From Terebella lapidaria (taxonomy: Eukaryota > Annelida > Polychaeta > Terebellida > Terebellidae): a stretch of 64,000 nt of DNA. The DNA is taken from the NCBI GenBank assembly GCA_949152475.1, contig OX424555.1, forward strand, positions 11,054,868-11,118,867, written 5' to 3'. Below the pieces are notes generated by a model. The model ran no database searches. It was not told the DNA's origin and worked only from the letters and a program-made list of their open reading frames with translations. The position numbers and the translations under genes are program-made. Shown here piece by piece: positions 1 to 13,400 of this stretch; position 1 is the first letter of the stretch; each line of letters begins with the position of its first letter.

Positions 1-1283
1 GTGGGACCCTCTAGACATCCAGTATTCATGAGATAGTCACTTCGTCGTGGTCAGATACAGCTCAATCGGTAGTTCATCATGGTTGATACTCCACAAGAGA
101 ATCATGATTTCACCAATAATTGCCTTCATACGCTGAGGTAGAGAAAGGAGGTGTCTCGCGGGGAACAAAGTTCTCCAAAGTACTCAAGGTTCTAAATTGT
201 ATGGTTTTATGAGACAGGTCTCGTAAAATGAGAAGTCATACAGCTCGCACCTAACAGTCTGTCATTTTCCACATGTCATTTCCAGTAGGACCTCACATCT
301 GGCTTGGCAGATGACCATGTATTATGAAATTTCATGACATTTTTCCAGCATCTGAGTACACGTACATGTACATGTATGAACATGGAAGCATATCAAGACA
401 CTAATGCACATTTGACAGATTATACTTCAAACCTATGTTCATGTTTCAATTTTCTGCACTTGAAATACAGTAAATGGTTGGCGTTCTCCAGAATTACTGA
501 TCAATTTCTAATGCATTCCCAAATATGATATCGGTCCGCACATGGCATTTTATTGTTCAAATCATGATATAGGAAGACATAAACAAATCTATGTTACACT
601 TTACTTGTGAAGTCAATCAGAAAACTGTAGCGAGTTGAGTTGTTTCTTGCGTGTTTCCTGAGGACACCTGAGTATTGCGTTACGGCACCTCTAGTGGACG
701 TAAAGTTTTTACCCATGACGGGACACCAGCTGCTGCCTTTGGTTCTCTGCCAGATATCAGTTTTATTGTCCTCCTGCCATCAAAAACCTGTGAATTTTAA
801 TTTCCTTGTATTGCCGCATGCTTATGATTTATGGTCATCGTGGTCAATAAATCTTTGTGGGTTTGTTTTATCCGGCCTTTGTGTTCCCACCAGACCGCTG
901 CAAGTGACGGGTAGCTGCTTTAGTTGCTACAGTAAAACAAACCCAATAATCGTATTATTGACCAGACATTTATTATCATTGGTATTGTCACATTGATATT
1001 AAGAAAATATCATGATTGTAAGCAAAAATTGAGTAAATTATCTCAATAAAAAATGCAAACATGTATACTGGTATGTGATAAAGTATACATACTGAAAAAA
1101 AAGTCATGGCATAAATAATTTGGATATCTGTTTGAAATGCTGTCCACTGATAATACATGTACATGTATTCCACATCAAGCGATTATCTGAACATGTCACC
1201 AGAAATACTTACACATACGTATTTCTGATCTTACACCATGTTCTTGAGCAGAAGTTTTGATCAAGTTCTGTGTGTGTTTACAG
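1..1283. other. Intronic DNA upstream of first visible MON2 exon
   Basis: No exon, RNA gene or recognisable transposon is seen here. The stretch is AT-rich with scattered TACATGTA words. It is taken as intron because it ends in a pyrimidine-rich tract and an acceptor (TTTACAG) at 1283 leading into a MON2 exon. Short ORFs in it have no family resemblance. Confidence 0.5.
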
Positions 1284-1459
1284 CGGCTGTTGGGGATGTT
1301 GTTGGCGCCGCTACAGGAACTGTCGGGAATTCCCCACCCGGACATTCGGCAGAAGCAGCTGGAGTGTGTGCTGCACATACTACACAGTAACGGGGAGAGT
1401 CTGCACCAGGGCTGGCCTCTCGTCCTCTCCGTCATAGGCGCAGTCACCAACGAACAGTC
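1284..1459 (+). CDS. MON2: MON2 coding exon a
   Basis: The exon begins after TTTACAG and ends at the donor CAGTC|GTATGT. It enters in phase 0 and leaves two bases of a serine codon. It encodes a helical-repeat segment with [20 protein letters not shown] and [12 protein letters not shown], typical of the MON2 HEAT-like region. A CT microsatellite follows 8 bp into the intron (about 1468-1485). Confidence 0.9.
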
Positions 1460-4400
1460 GTATGTCATCTCTCTCTCTCTCTCTCCGACACAGGTCTAAA
1501 TGTGATAACCATTTGTTTGGAATATAACTCTGTGCCAAATTTTTTCTGCACCTTGCCACAATACAGTACTGATTTCGCAAAACCTCACCAAAATGCCAGC
1601 ATGGGACACCTGGCATTTAGCACGTGTTCGCCCAACTTCGCCTGACGTAGCATTATGCGATTTGATGCTAGCATTGTGTATGCGAGCATCTCTCGATGCT
1701 AGCATTGCTTCTTGGCACTGTGGTGCACTAAAAGCATTTCGCATTTCGCATTTTTTGTGAAGGCCATTATATGCTCGCATATGCTCGCAAACACATGGTC
1801 GAGTGGTTTATAAACAGTCTGTATCATGTAGATCGTATGGGAAAATGCAGTGTTTCATTTCAGTTCATATTAAAGTCAGTATTTGCATCCGAAATAAAGG
1901 ATGCGCGCATCTGTGCGAGACAATGCTCGCCTGTTCAACTAAGACGGCCGCCTGATGCGATGGCATCGCGCCCACTGGTCGCACCATGCGATTTGATGCT
2001 AGCATCAAGTCGCACGTAATCGCATGGCCTAGCATTTAGCATGTACATGTAGCATTCGCATGGCTAGTGAGGTTTTGCGAAATCAGTACTGTATCACTTA
2101 TTTTAATACGTGGAACCAATTAAATGGAGATATAGGCTTTGTTGTCCAATTGCCACAGAACATCTAGTTAAACCCTGAATGCTACGAATATTCAATCTAC
2201 ATGTAATGTTGATACTTGGGTCAAGTAACGTCCAATCATGTATGAGACAAAACCTGTGTGACACATGGGTATATGACCTCAGATGCATGAACAATGTATT
2301 GTCTGTCAACACTCACATTTCATGTTATCATGCCGATAGGAAATCTCATCATCTCAATTTGTCATTTTACAGACAGTAATATCTAATACCGGTACATGTA
2401 TTTTTGTATCTTGGTCCCTGGTGATTGATACATGTATGTCCAGTCGGCTGTATAAAATTACACAAGATTCATTTCAAATTACATGTACATGTAGTTCCCA
2501 TGATATCTACATGTATCACAAACACCTAAAGCCATTTACTAGTAGTATCCATTCTAAGAGTTCTACCCTCTGCTGTACAGAGAAAACCTAGTGCGGACAG
2601 CCTTCCAGAGTCTACAGCTGGTGGTAACGGACTTTCTCCCCGTCATGCCGGGCTCCTGTCTCCAGGTGGTCGCTGAGGTCGCGGCAAAGTTTGGCCTCCA
2701 GAAACAGGAGCTGAACATCAGCCTCACTGCCATCGGCCTACTGGTAACTATAGTAATATTAGTCCATAGAACTCTGTGATCAGTCCATTAGCTTAGGCAT
2801 CCTGGTAACTATAGCAACAGCAGTCCACTAGTTCCATCCTTCTGGTAACTTTAGCAACAACAGTCCAATAATTTAGGCATCCTCTTAACTGTAGCAACAA
2901 CAGTCAGTAGCTTAGGCCTTTTGGTAACTATACTATAGCGACATCAGTACACTAGTTTAGGCTTTCAGGTGACTATAGCAACAGCAGTCCACTAGCTTAG
3001 GCCTTCTGGTAACTATAGCAACAGCAGTCCACTAGCTTAGGCTTCCTGGTACCTATAGCAACAATAGTCACTAGCTTAAGCCTCCTGGTAACTATAGCAA
3101 CAACAATCCATTAGCTTAAACCTCCTGCTAACTAAAGCAACAACAGCCCACTAGTTTAGGCCTCCTGGTAACTATAGCAACCAAGTCCACTACCTCAGGC
3201 CTTCTAGCATGTCTAGTAACTATATCAACAATTGTCCCATAATTAGGCCTCCTGGTGACTATAGCAACAGCACTCAAGTAGCTTAGGCCTTCTGTTAACT
3301 ATAGCAACAGCATTCCACTAGCTTAAGCATTTTGGTAACTATAGCAACATCAATCCACTAGCTTAGGCCTCCTGGTAACTATAGCAACAGCAGTCCACTA
3401 GCTTCGGCCTCTTGGTAACTATAGCAACAACAGTCCACTAGCTTAGGCTTCCTGGTAATTATAGCAACAACAGTCCACTAGCTTAGGCCTCTTGGTAACT
3501 ATAGCAACAGCAGTCCACTAGCTTAGGCCTCTTGGTAACTATAGCAACAACAGTCCACTAGCTTAGGCTTCCTGGTAACTATAGCAACAACAGTCCACTA
3601 GCTTAGGCCTCTTGGTAACTTTAGCAACATCAGTCCACTAGCTTAGGCCTCTTGGTAACTTTAGCAACATCAGTCCACTAGCTTAGGCCTCTTGGTAACT
3701 TTAGCAACATCAGTCCACTAGCTTAGGCCTCCTGGTAACTATAGCAACATCAGTCCACTAGCTTAGGCCTCTTGGTAACTTTAGCAACATCAGTCCACTA
3801 GCTTAGGCCTCCTGGTAACTATAGCAACAACAGTCCACTAGCTTAGGCCTCCTGGTAACTATAGCAACAACAGTCCACTAGCTTAGGCCTCTTGGTAACT
3901 TTAGCAACATCAGTCCACTAGCTTAGGCCTCTTGGTAACTTTAGCAACATCAGTCCACTAGCTTAGGCCTCCTGGTAATTATAGCAAGAGTCCAATAAAA
4001 TGGGCCTATTGGCAACTATTACAATAACAGACCACTGCCATTACATGTAGATTTCCAACATCAGCCATAAACCTAAACTTTCTTGTTATGATTAGCACTT
4101 TGGGAAATCTTATCCATGTGAAAAATGATAATAATATTGCTGACCATATCTGTTCCATTTCCTGTCACAGTGGAACATATCAGACTACTTCTACCAGAAC
4201 CGTACAAAGATCGCTGCTTCTCTGAATGGTGATGTGGCGAGCCAGGACACCGCAAAGGGCTCGATGCCGCCGTTTGACGTCTTGTGGATGTGTATTTTCA
4301 CGAAGCTTGGAGAGCTGTGCGTGGATCCGCGGCCCGCTGTACGCAAGAGTGCCGGACAAACTCTCTTCTCCACGATATCAGCCCATGGCTCCCTGCTACA

Positions 4401-7400
4401 ACACACCACCTGGCAAACTGTGCTCTGGAAGGTCGGGAAAATACTGGGCACACCGCATTGTCATGGTTACAGCTAAATCATCCGACTTAAATTTGACTGT
4501 GTAAAATAAAAATCAAACTGTGTAACACTGCAGTCTTCACAGGATTCGATTTCAATTAGAAAGATGAGCCACATGAAGCATCCCCATCTTTCATGTAAAG
4601 TTTTGCTGCTCCAGGTGCTGTTCAAGTTGTTGGACAACGTTAAGCAGATGTCTCAGATGGCGTCGACTAACAAGGAAGAGAAAGAGGGTGGGAACATTCT
4701 GATCCACCACTCACGCGACACCGCGGCCAAACAGTGGGCCGAGACTCAGGTCCTCTCCCTTGCGGGCGTCGCCAGGGTCTTCAACATGAAGCGCCACATC
4801 CTACAACATCTCGGTATGGGGATTTGGCCTGTCTCATATACATAATATGACTTTTATCTGCAGGATATAGATAAAAAATATTTCGTTCTATCAATGAAAA
4901 AATTGATGCAGTTTTAGGATGTAGTCATTCTACATCAGGTAGTCTTCCTGATGTTTTTTAGCTTACCGGACCTGTGGTCCGATAAGCTATTGCCGTCAGG
5001 TTGCGTCCAGCGTCCGTCCGTCGGTGTCGGCGTCCGCGTCGGCGTTGTCAAACGCTGGGAAAAATCTGTTCGATGAATAGTGCTGTAATTCACAAAATAT
5101 GTTCTATGGGCCCTATCTCCGGACCATTTTTTTTTTTCGTCGATTGAATCGTTGTTTCCAAAATGGCGGCCATTTTTGTCGAAAAATAATTTTGGACTTT
5201 GGCGGCCATTTTCTCAAAAACTGAGATTTTGAGATTTTTGTTGCAAAAGATTCCCCTGATATACCTTTGTGCTGTGTATAAGTTTCGTTGCCCTTGAATC
5301 GTCGGTCTGCGTGTGGCAGCCATTTTAATTTTTTCAACCGGTCCCAGATAGGACTTTCCCATGTTAAATTAGCCTATGCTTTATAATGGGGACAAATTTC
5401 TTCTAATATCTCACTTAATATTGGGATTAGACATTAGGAATCAATTGTGCACATATAGGAAATTATATATGCCGATTATTCTCGTGACCTTGAATTTGAC
5501 CTTCGACCTAATTTCCAAGGTCACAGCACAAAATGGCTAATATCTCGCTTATTATCGACTTTACAGCTTAGGAATCAATTGTCAGCATATAGGAAATGAT
5601 ATATTCTGAATATTATCGTGACCTTGAATTTGACCTTTGACCTCATTTTCAAGGTCACAGGACAAAATGGCTAATGTCTCGCTTATTATTGACTTTACAG
5701 CTTAGGAATCAATTGTGAACATATAGGAAATGATGTATGCCGAATATTTCGATGACCTTGAACCTGACACTTGACCTCATTTTCAAGGTCAGAGCACAAA
5801 ATCGCTAATATCTTGCTCATTATCAACTTTACAGCTTAGGCATCAATTGAGGACATATAGGAAATTATATATGCCAAATATTCTTGTGAGCTTAAATTTG
5901 ACCTTTGACCTCAATAAACTGAAACTGATACAAAAGCAAAGAATATCTTTCACAGTACTAGTCAGTTCTAGTTTCATATCATTGTATATTAGGCTCTAAC
6001 ATGATCAACTTACGTAGAGCAAGTTTTAGGCGTGAATGATGTGCAATTATTCTCATGACTTCATGACATTGCTTTCAGCTTACATATAACTGAAACATAT
6101 CTCTTGGGTCCGGTAAGCGCAGAGCCCTACGGCTCTATGTTTTTAGGTTACCGGACCTATGGTGCGATAACTTATTGGCATGGCGTTGCGTCCGGCGTCC
6201 GGCGTCGGCGTTCACATTTTTAGGTTACCGGACCTTTGGTCCGATAACCTATTGCCGTGGCGTTGTGTCCGCCGTCCGTCCGTCGTCCGTTCACATTTTT
6301 ATCTTTAAAGTATATGATCGAATCTTTCTGAAATTTTGCACAAAAATACCTAAAAATATTTCAAGGAAAGGTTTTTTTTTAGTTTTTCGATTTTCGCATT
6401 TTTTTTCAAAATGGCGGCCGTTTTCGACGAAAAATGCCTGATTTTGGACTTTGGCGGCCATTTTCTCAAAAACTGTTCAGTAACTTTTTTTCTTTTTGAT
6501 ACACAACACTCCTCATATGTACTCCTGTGATGTGTATAAGTTTCATTGCGCTTGAATCGCTCGAAGTGGGCCATTTTGGGCGAAACTTGGCCCAAATGGG
6601 ACTTTCCCATGTTAAATTTTCCTATGCTTTATAATGGGACACATTATGCCTTATATCTCACTTAATATTGATATTAGAGACTAGGAATCAATTGTGGACA
6701 TATAGGAAATGATATATGCTGAATATTATCGTGGCATTGAATTTGACCTCTGACCTCAGTTTCAAGGTCAAAGAACAAAATGGCTAATATCTCGCTTATT
6801 ATCGACTTTACAGCTTAGAAATCAATTGTGGACATATAGGAAATGATATATACCGAATATTCTGATGACCTTGAATTTGACCTTTGACCTCATTTTCAAG
6901 GTCACAGCACAAAATGGCTAATATCTCACTTTTTATCGCCTTTACAGCTTAGGAATCAATTATGACCATATATGAAATGATATATGCAGATTATTGTCAT
7001 GACCTTGAATTTGACCTTTGACCTCATTTTAAGGTCACGGGACAAAATGGCTAATATCTCACTTATTTTCGATTTTACAGCTTAGGGATCATGGGACACA
7101 TTATGTCTAATATCTCACTCAATATTGAGATTAGACACAAGAAATCAATTGTGGACATATAGGAAATGATATATGCTGAATATTCTCGTGACCTTGAATT
7201 TGACCTCTGACCTCAGTTTCAAGGTCAGACCACAAAATAGCTAATATCTCACTTATTATCGACTTTACAGATTAGAAATCAATTGTGGACATATAGGAAA
7301 TAATATATGCCGAATATTCTCATGACCTTGAATTTGACCTTTGACTCCATTTTCAAGGTCACAGGACAAAATGGATAATATCTCGCTTCTTAACGACTTT

Positions 7401-10400
7401 ACAGCTTAGGAATCAATTATGAACATATAGGAAATGATATATGCAGATTATTGTCATGACCTTGAATTTGACCTTTGACCTCATTTTCAAGGTCACAGGA
7501 CAAAATGGCTAATATCTCACTTATTATCGATTTTACAGCTTAGGGATCAGTTGTGGACATATAGGAAATTATATATGCCGAATATTCTTGTGACCTTGAA
7601 TTTGACCTCTGACCTAATTTTCAAAGTGAAGAGCACAAGATGGCTAATATCTCGCTTGTTATCGACTTCACAGATTAGAAAATCAGTTGTGGATGTATAA
7701 GAAATGATATACGCCGAATATTCTGATGACTTTGAATTTGACCTTGTTCTCCATCTTCAAGGTCATAGGAAACTAGACGCTTCCGGTCGCCTACGACCGC
7801 TTGGGTGTATCCCCCGTAGCACTATCATTCCTCATGCCCCAAATATATTACTAATAAGTGTGAAAAACTAGAACAAGGGATAGAGAAGATTATCAGAGAA
7901 ATGTAAAATCTTAGGCCACAACTGTTTTTTTTTTCCACCAAAATTGCTAAATTAATCTTTCAAGGTTATTGAAGGGCTAATTCAAGATCACCACTGAAAC
8001 CACTGCATATGAATGTCCATTTCAACATGTTCGATAACAAAAACGAAATCACAGCCAGATCAAACTTTTCACCTGAAGTTATATTTCAACTCAGGATTTT
8101 TGACATACTTGGTTCCAAGTTGAAATTCAAAGTAAAAATTGACCAAAACTGCATTTCAAGATCACGAAATTGGAGCCAGATCGAACTTTTCACCATAACT
8201 TATATATCAACTCATAATATGTGCCAAACTTGGTTTCAAGCTGAAATTCAAAGTAAAAGTTTACCAAACCTGCATTTTCAAGATGACGAAATTGGAGCCA
8301 GATTGAACTTTTTACTGTAAGTTATATTTTGACTCATACTATGTATCAAACGTGGTTTCAAGTTGAAATTCAGAGTAAAAGTTGACCAAAACTGCATTTC
8401 AAGATGATGAAATTCGAGCCAGATCAATGTTTTAGTAAAAATGATGTTAACTTATCCAGTTACACCCAGATATCTCTACTGGACAAAACCTTTACCTTGT
8501 TGAGCTCAATCATAAATGTTTCTCGTCTTAACTATTATTATTGAGGTCAATGATAGATTTAACTAGCAAAAATAATGTTAACTTATTTGGTTACAGCCAT
8601 AAAATCTCTACTGGACAGAACCTTGACATTGTTGAGCCCAATGAAAAATATTTCTTGTCTTAACTATTTTTATTGTGGTCAATAATAGACTTAACTAGTA
8701 ATAATAAGGTTAACTTATTCGGTTACACTCATGAAATCTGTACTGGACAAAACCTTCACCTTGTTGAGCTTGATAATAAATGTTTCTCATCTTAACTATT
8801 TTAATTGTGGTCAATAATAGACTTAACTAGTAAAATTAAGGTTAACTTATTCGATAATATCGATCTGTTTTCACTAAAAACATCAGTCCTCTATTCTGAA
8901 CAAGAATCCAGTGCTATTTGTTTTCATAGTACAGGGTATTGGATTGATCACAGATGTTCAAGTTGGTATTTTAATGGTCGTAATAAGTTAGTCCGTTAAT
9001 TAATTAATATTTATTCGATCATTCTGAAAAACGATAGGTTTCGTGTGAGGGTCTTTCTCTCCGAGTCTGTGCGATTTCATCATCATTAATTGAAAACTCC
9101 CACTCGTAGAGCGTTCACAAGCCATGTGTGTTAAACAGGCTAATTTGAGCACAAAATGTGTCGCCAATCGGCCAATTTGGTTGCTATGGCAACCAAAATC
9201 GATTGGTGTCGGGATCTTACCATAAGATGTGTCTGTATAGAAAATTATTAGAATCGGTTAAGATTTGCAACCTGTAGCGCGTTCACAAGAAAGTGTCTGC
9301 GGACGCGGACGCGGACGCGGCGCGACGAAGACAAATCCATAGTATCCGCCGAACTTCGTTCGGGGAATACAAAAATGGCTAAAATCTCACTTATCATCGA
9401 CTTTACAGCTTACAAATCAATTTGGGCCATGTAGGAACTGATATATGCTGAAGATTGTCATGACCTTGATCTTGACCTTTGATCTCATTTTCAAGGTCAG
9501 AGCATTAAATGGCTAATATCTCGCTTATTATCGACTTTGCAGCTTAGAATCAATTGTGCACATGTAGGAAATGATATATATACTGAATCTTGTCATGACC
9601 TTGAACTTGACCTTCGACCTCATTTTCAAGGTCAGAGCATAAAATGGCTAATATCTCGCTTATTATCATTTTTACAGTTAAGGAAGCAATTGTGAACAAA
9701 TAGTAAACGATAATTGCTGAATATTGTCATGACCTTGAATTTGACATTTGACCTCATTTTCAAGGTCAAAGCACAAAATGGTTAATATCTCGTTTATTAT
9801 CGAACTTACAGCTTTGCAATCAATTGAGCACATATAGGAAATGATATATGATGAATATTCTCATGACCTTGAATTTGATCTCATCTCCAAGGTCAGAACA
9901 CAAAATGGTTAATATCTTGCTCATTGTCAATTTTGCAACTTAGGAATCAATTGTGGACATGAAATGATATATGCTGAATATTCTTGTGACCTTGAATTTG
10001 ACCTTGTTGTCAAGGTCTCGGGACAAAATGGCTAATATATAAAATGTAAAACATTGTCCGGTAACCTTTCTTAGCCCTTGGGCTAATTTTTATCTTTTTT
10101 GTTTACGGACCAATCTTTCCGAAATTTTGCACAAAAATGCACAAAAATAATTCAAGAAGGAGGTATTTTTTAGTTTTTTTTATTTTCACAATATTTTCAA
10201 AATGGCGGCCGTTTTCGTCGAAAATCGGCCAATTTTGGACTTTGGCGGCCATTTTCTCAAAATCTGTTCAGTAACTTTTTTTCTTTTTTTGCACAAGTAT
10301 GCCTTATTATGTCCTTCATAATGTGTATAAGTTTCGTTGCCCTTGATTCGCTGGTCTGCGTGTGGCGGCCATTTTGAATTTGTCGTTTTCGTCGAAAATC

Positions 10401-13400
10401 GGTCAATTTTGGGCTTTGGCGGCCATTGTCTCAAAATCTGTTCAGTAACTTTTTTTATTGATGCATAACACTCCTCATATGTACCCCTGTGACATGTATA
10501 AATTTCGTTGCCCTTGAATCGCTCGAAGTGGGCCATTTTGGGCCCAAACTCGGCCCAAATGGGACTTTCCCATGTTAAATTCTCCTATGCTTTATAATGG
10601 GACACATTAAAGCCTAATATATCACTTAATATTGAGATTAGAGACTAGGAATGAATTGTGGACATATAGGAAATGATATATGCTGAATATTCTCGTGACC
10701 TTGAATTTGACCTTTGACCTCATTTTCAAGGTCACAGGACAAAATGGCTAATATCTTGCTTATTATCGACTTTACAGCTTAGGAATCAATTGTGGACATA
10801 TAGGAAATGATAAATGCCGAATATTCTGATGACCTTGAATTTGACCTTTGACCTCGGTTTCAAGGTCAGAGCACAAAATGTCTAATATCTTACTTATTTT
10901 CGACTCTACAGCTTAGGAATCAATTGTGGACATATAGGAAATGATAAATGCCGAATATTCTGATGACCTTGAATTTGACCTTTGACCTCATTTTCAAGGT
11001 CACAGGACAAAATGGCTAATATCTCACTTATTATCGATTTTACAGCTGAAGGATTAATTGTGGATATATAGCGAATGATATATCCTGAATATTCTCGTGA
11101 CCTTGAATTTGACCTCTGACCTCGGTTTCAAGATCAGAGCACAAAATGTCTAATATCTCGCTTATTATCAACTTTACAGCTTAGGAATCAATTGTGGACA
11201 TATAGGAAATGATATATGCTGAATAATCTGATGACCTTGAATTTGACGTTTGACCTCATTTTGAAGGTCACAGAACAAAATGGCTAATATCTCACTTATT
11301 ATCGATTTTACAGTTTACGGATCAATTGTGGACATAAAGGAAATGATATATGCTGAATATTCCCGTGACCTTGAATTTGACCTCTGACTTCAGTTTCAAG
11401 GTCAGAGCACAAAATGGCTAATATTTCGCCTATTATTGACTTTACAGCTTAGGAATCAATTGTGGACATATAGGAAATGATATATGCCGAATATTCTAAT
11501 GACCTTGAATTTGAACTTTGACCTCATTTTCAAGGTCACAGAAAAAAAGTGGCTAATTTCTCGCTTCTTATCGACTTTACAGCTTAGGAATCAATTATGA
11601 ACATATAGGAAATGATATATGCAGATATTTGCCATGACATTGAATTTGACCTTTGACCTCATTTTCTGGATAACAGGACAAAATGGCTAATATCTCGGTT
11701 TTTCTCAACTTTACAGCTTAGCAAATAATTGTGAACATATAGAAAATGATACCTTCTGAACATTGGCATGACCTTGAACTTGACCTTTGACCTCATTTTC
11801 AAGGTCGCAGGACAAAATGGCTAATATCTCGCTTATTATCGACTTTACAGCTTAGGAATCAATTGTGGACATATAGGAAATAATATATGTTGAACATTGC
11901 TATGACCTTGAATTTGACCTTTGACCTCAATTTCAAGGTCATAGAACGAAATGGCTAATATCTCGCTTCTTCTCGACTTTACAGCTTAGCAATCAATTGT
12001 GAACATATAGAAAATGATATATTCTGAACATTGTCATGACCTTGAACTTCACCTCTGACCTAATTTTCAATGTCACAGGACAAAATGGCTAATAGCTCGC
12101 TTATTATCGACTTTACAGCTTAGGAATAAATTATGAACATATAGGAAATGATATATGCTGAATATTGCTATGACCTTGAATTCGACCTTTGACTTCATTT
12201 TCAAGGTCACAGGACATAATGGCTAATATCTCGCTTATTATCGACTTTACAGTTTAGGAATCAATTATGAACATATAGGAAATGATATATGCTGAACATT
12301 GCTATGACCTTGATTTCGACCTTTGACCTCATTTCCAAGGTCACAGGACATAATGGCTAATATCTCGCTTATTATTGACTTTACAGCCTAGGAATCAATT
12401 GTGGACATACTAGAAATGACATATGCCGAATATTATCGTGTCCTTGAATTGACCAAAGACCTTATTTTCAAGGTCACGGGACAAAATGCTAATATCTAAA
12501 ATATATATTGTCCGGTAACCTTTCTTAGCCCTTGGGCTAATTTTTATCAATGTTGAAGGTCATGATATTCATGTACATATCATAATGTCATCCCTGAATC
12601 ATAATGCAATCATGAAGCTCCTGGATGTTCTTTCTGACAGGTGACTTCCCACGGGCCTGGGCCCTGCTGCTAGAATTCATTGAGTCGTCTTCTCTGTGCC
12701 AAAACCCGGAGGTTTCCCTGGCGGCCCTCAAGAGCTTCCAGGAGATCCTCCATATCCGACAGGACGCCAAGGACTCCAAGACCGACGAGTGGAAGCTGCT
12801 CTTTGTCCACAAGGAGATGGCCGCACCCGACTTAGACATCCCCGCCGAGGAGAAGATGATGAGGTCACCGAGCATGGACTCGGACAAGTCGGCGAGCTTT
12901 GAGGCCTTAGACTCTCTCGACCTGAAGAGTGCCAGTGACCTTGACATTGATGACATGACTCTCTGGAACAACGCATGGCGTGTGTGGCTGAACATCGGTA
13001 CAACTGCCACTACACCCCCAGAGACCAGCGACCGGTCCTACGTCTACGTACCGTCCCAGAACTTCCTTACTGCACTCCTCCAGATCTTCCCTGTCCTCTT
13101 CGTCCACATCAAGCACAAGTTTGTCCCGGCCGAGCTGCAGCGCCTGTTTGGTGTCCTACAGAGGGCGCTGTCTGTCCCCGTACACTCGGACGCCACGCCC
13201 TTCATCATGCCGGTTGGAGAGGTGGCCCTGACCCCGCTACAGGAGGCTGTACTTGGGGCCGTCAAGGTCTTGCAAGCAGTAAGTACCTGCCCTCAGACGA
13301 GCCATAGTCCTCTGTTATCCACCTGACACTACCTAGTAATGACTGCCGGTATTGAAACATCTCACTTCATGTGCCATGTGTACCTTCAGGCTACAGGTAT

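Noticed and set aside
1771-2019. Identical 82-residue frame in both MITE copies
   Set aside because: It is explained by the recent common origin of the two elements. The sequence is palindromic and has no protein-like features.
2744-4025. CRISPR-like array
   Set aside because: Units are contiguous tandem repeats without unique spacers, and the context is an animal intron.
8009-8320. 103-residue open frame
   Set aside because: It lies entirely within ~121-bp tandem repeats of a non-coding mobile element.
10186-10536. Repeated [19 protein letters not shown] translations (also near 6350, 16050 and 20264)
   Set aside because: They are translations of the conserved non-coding flank of the satellite transposon, and they appear in many copies with varied frames.
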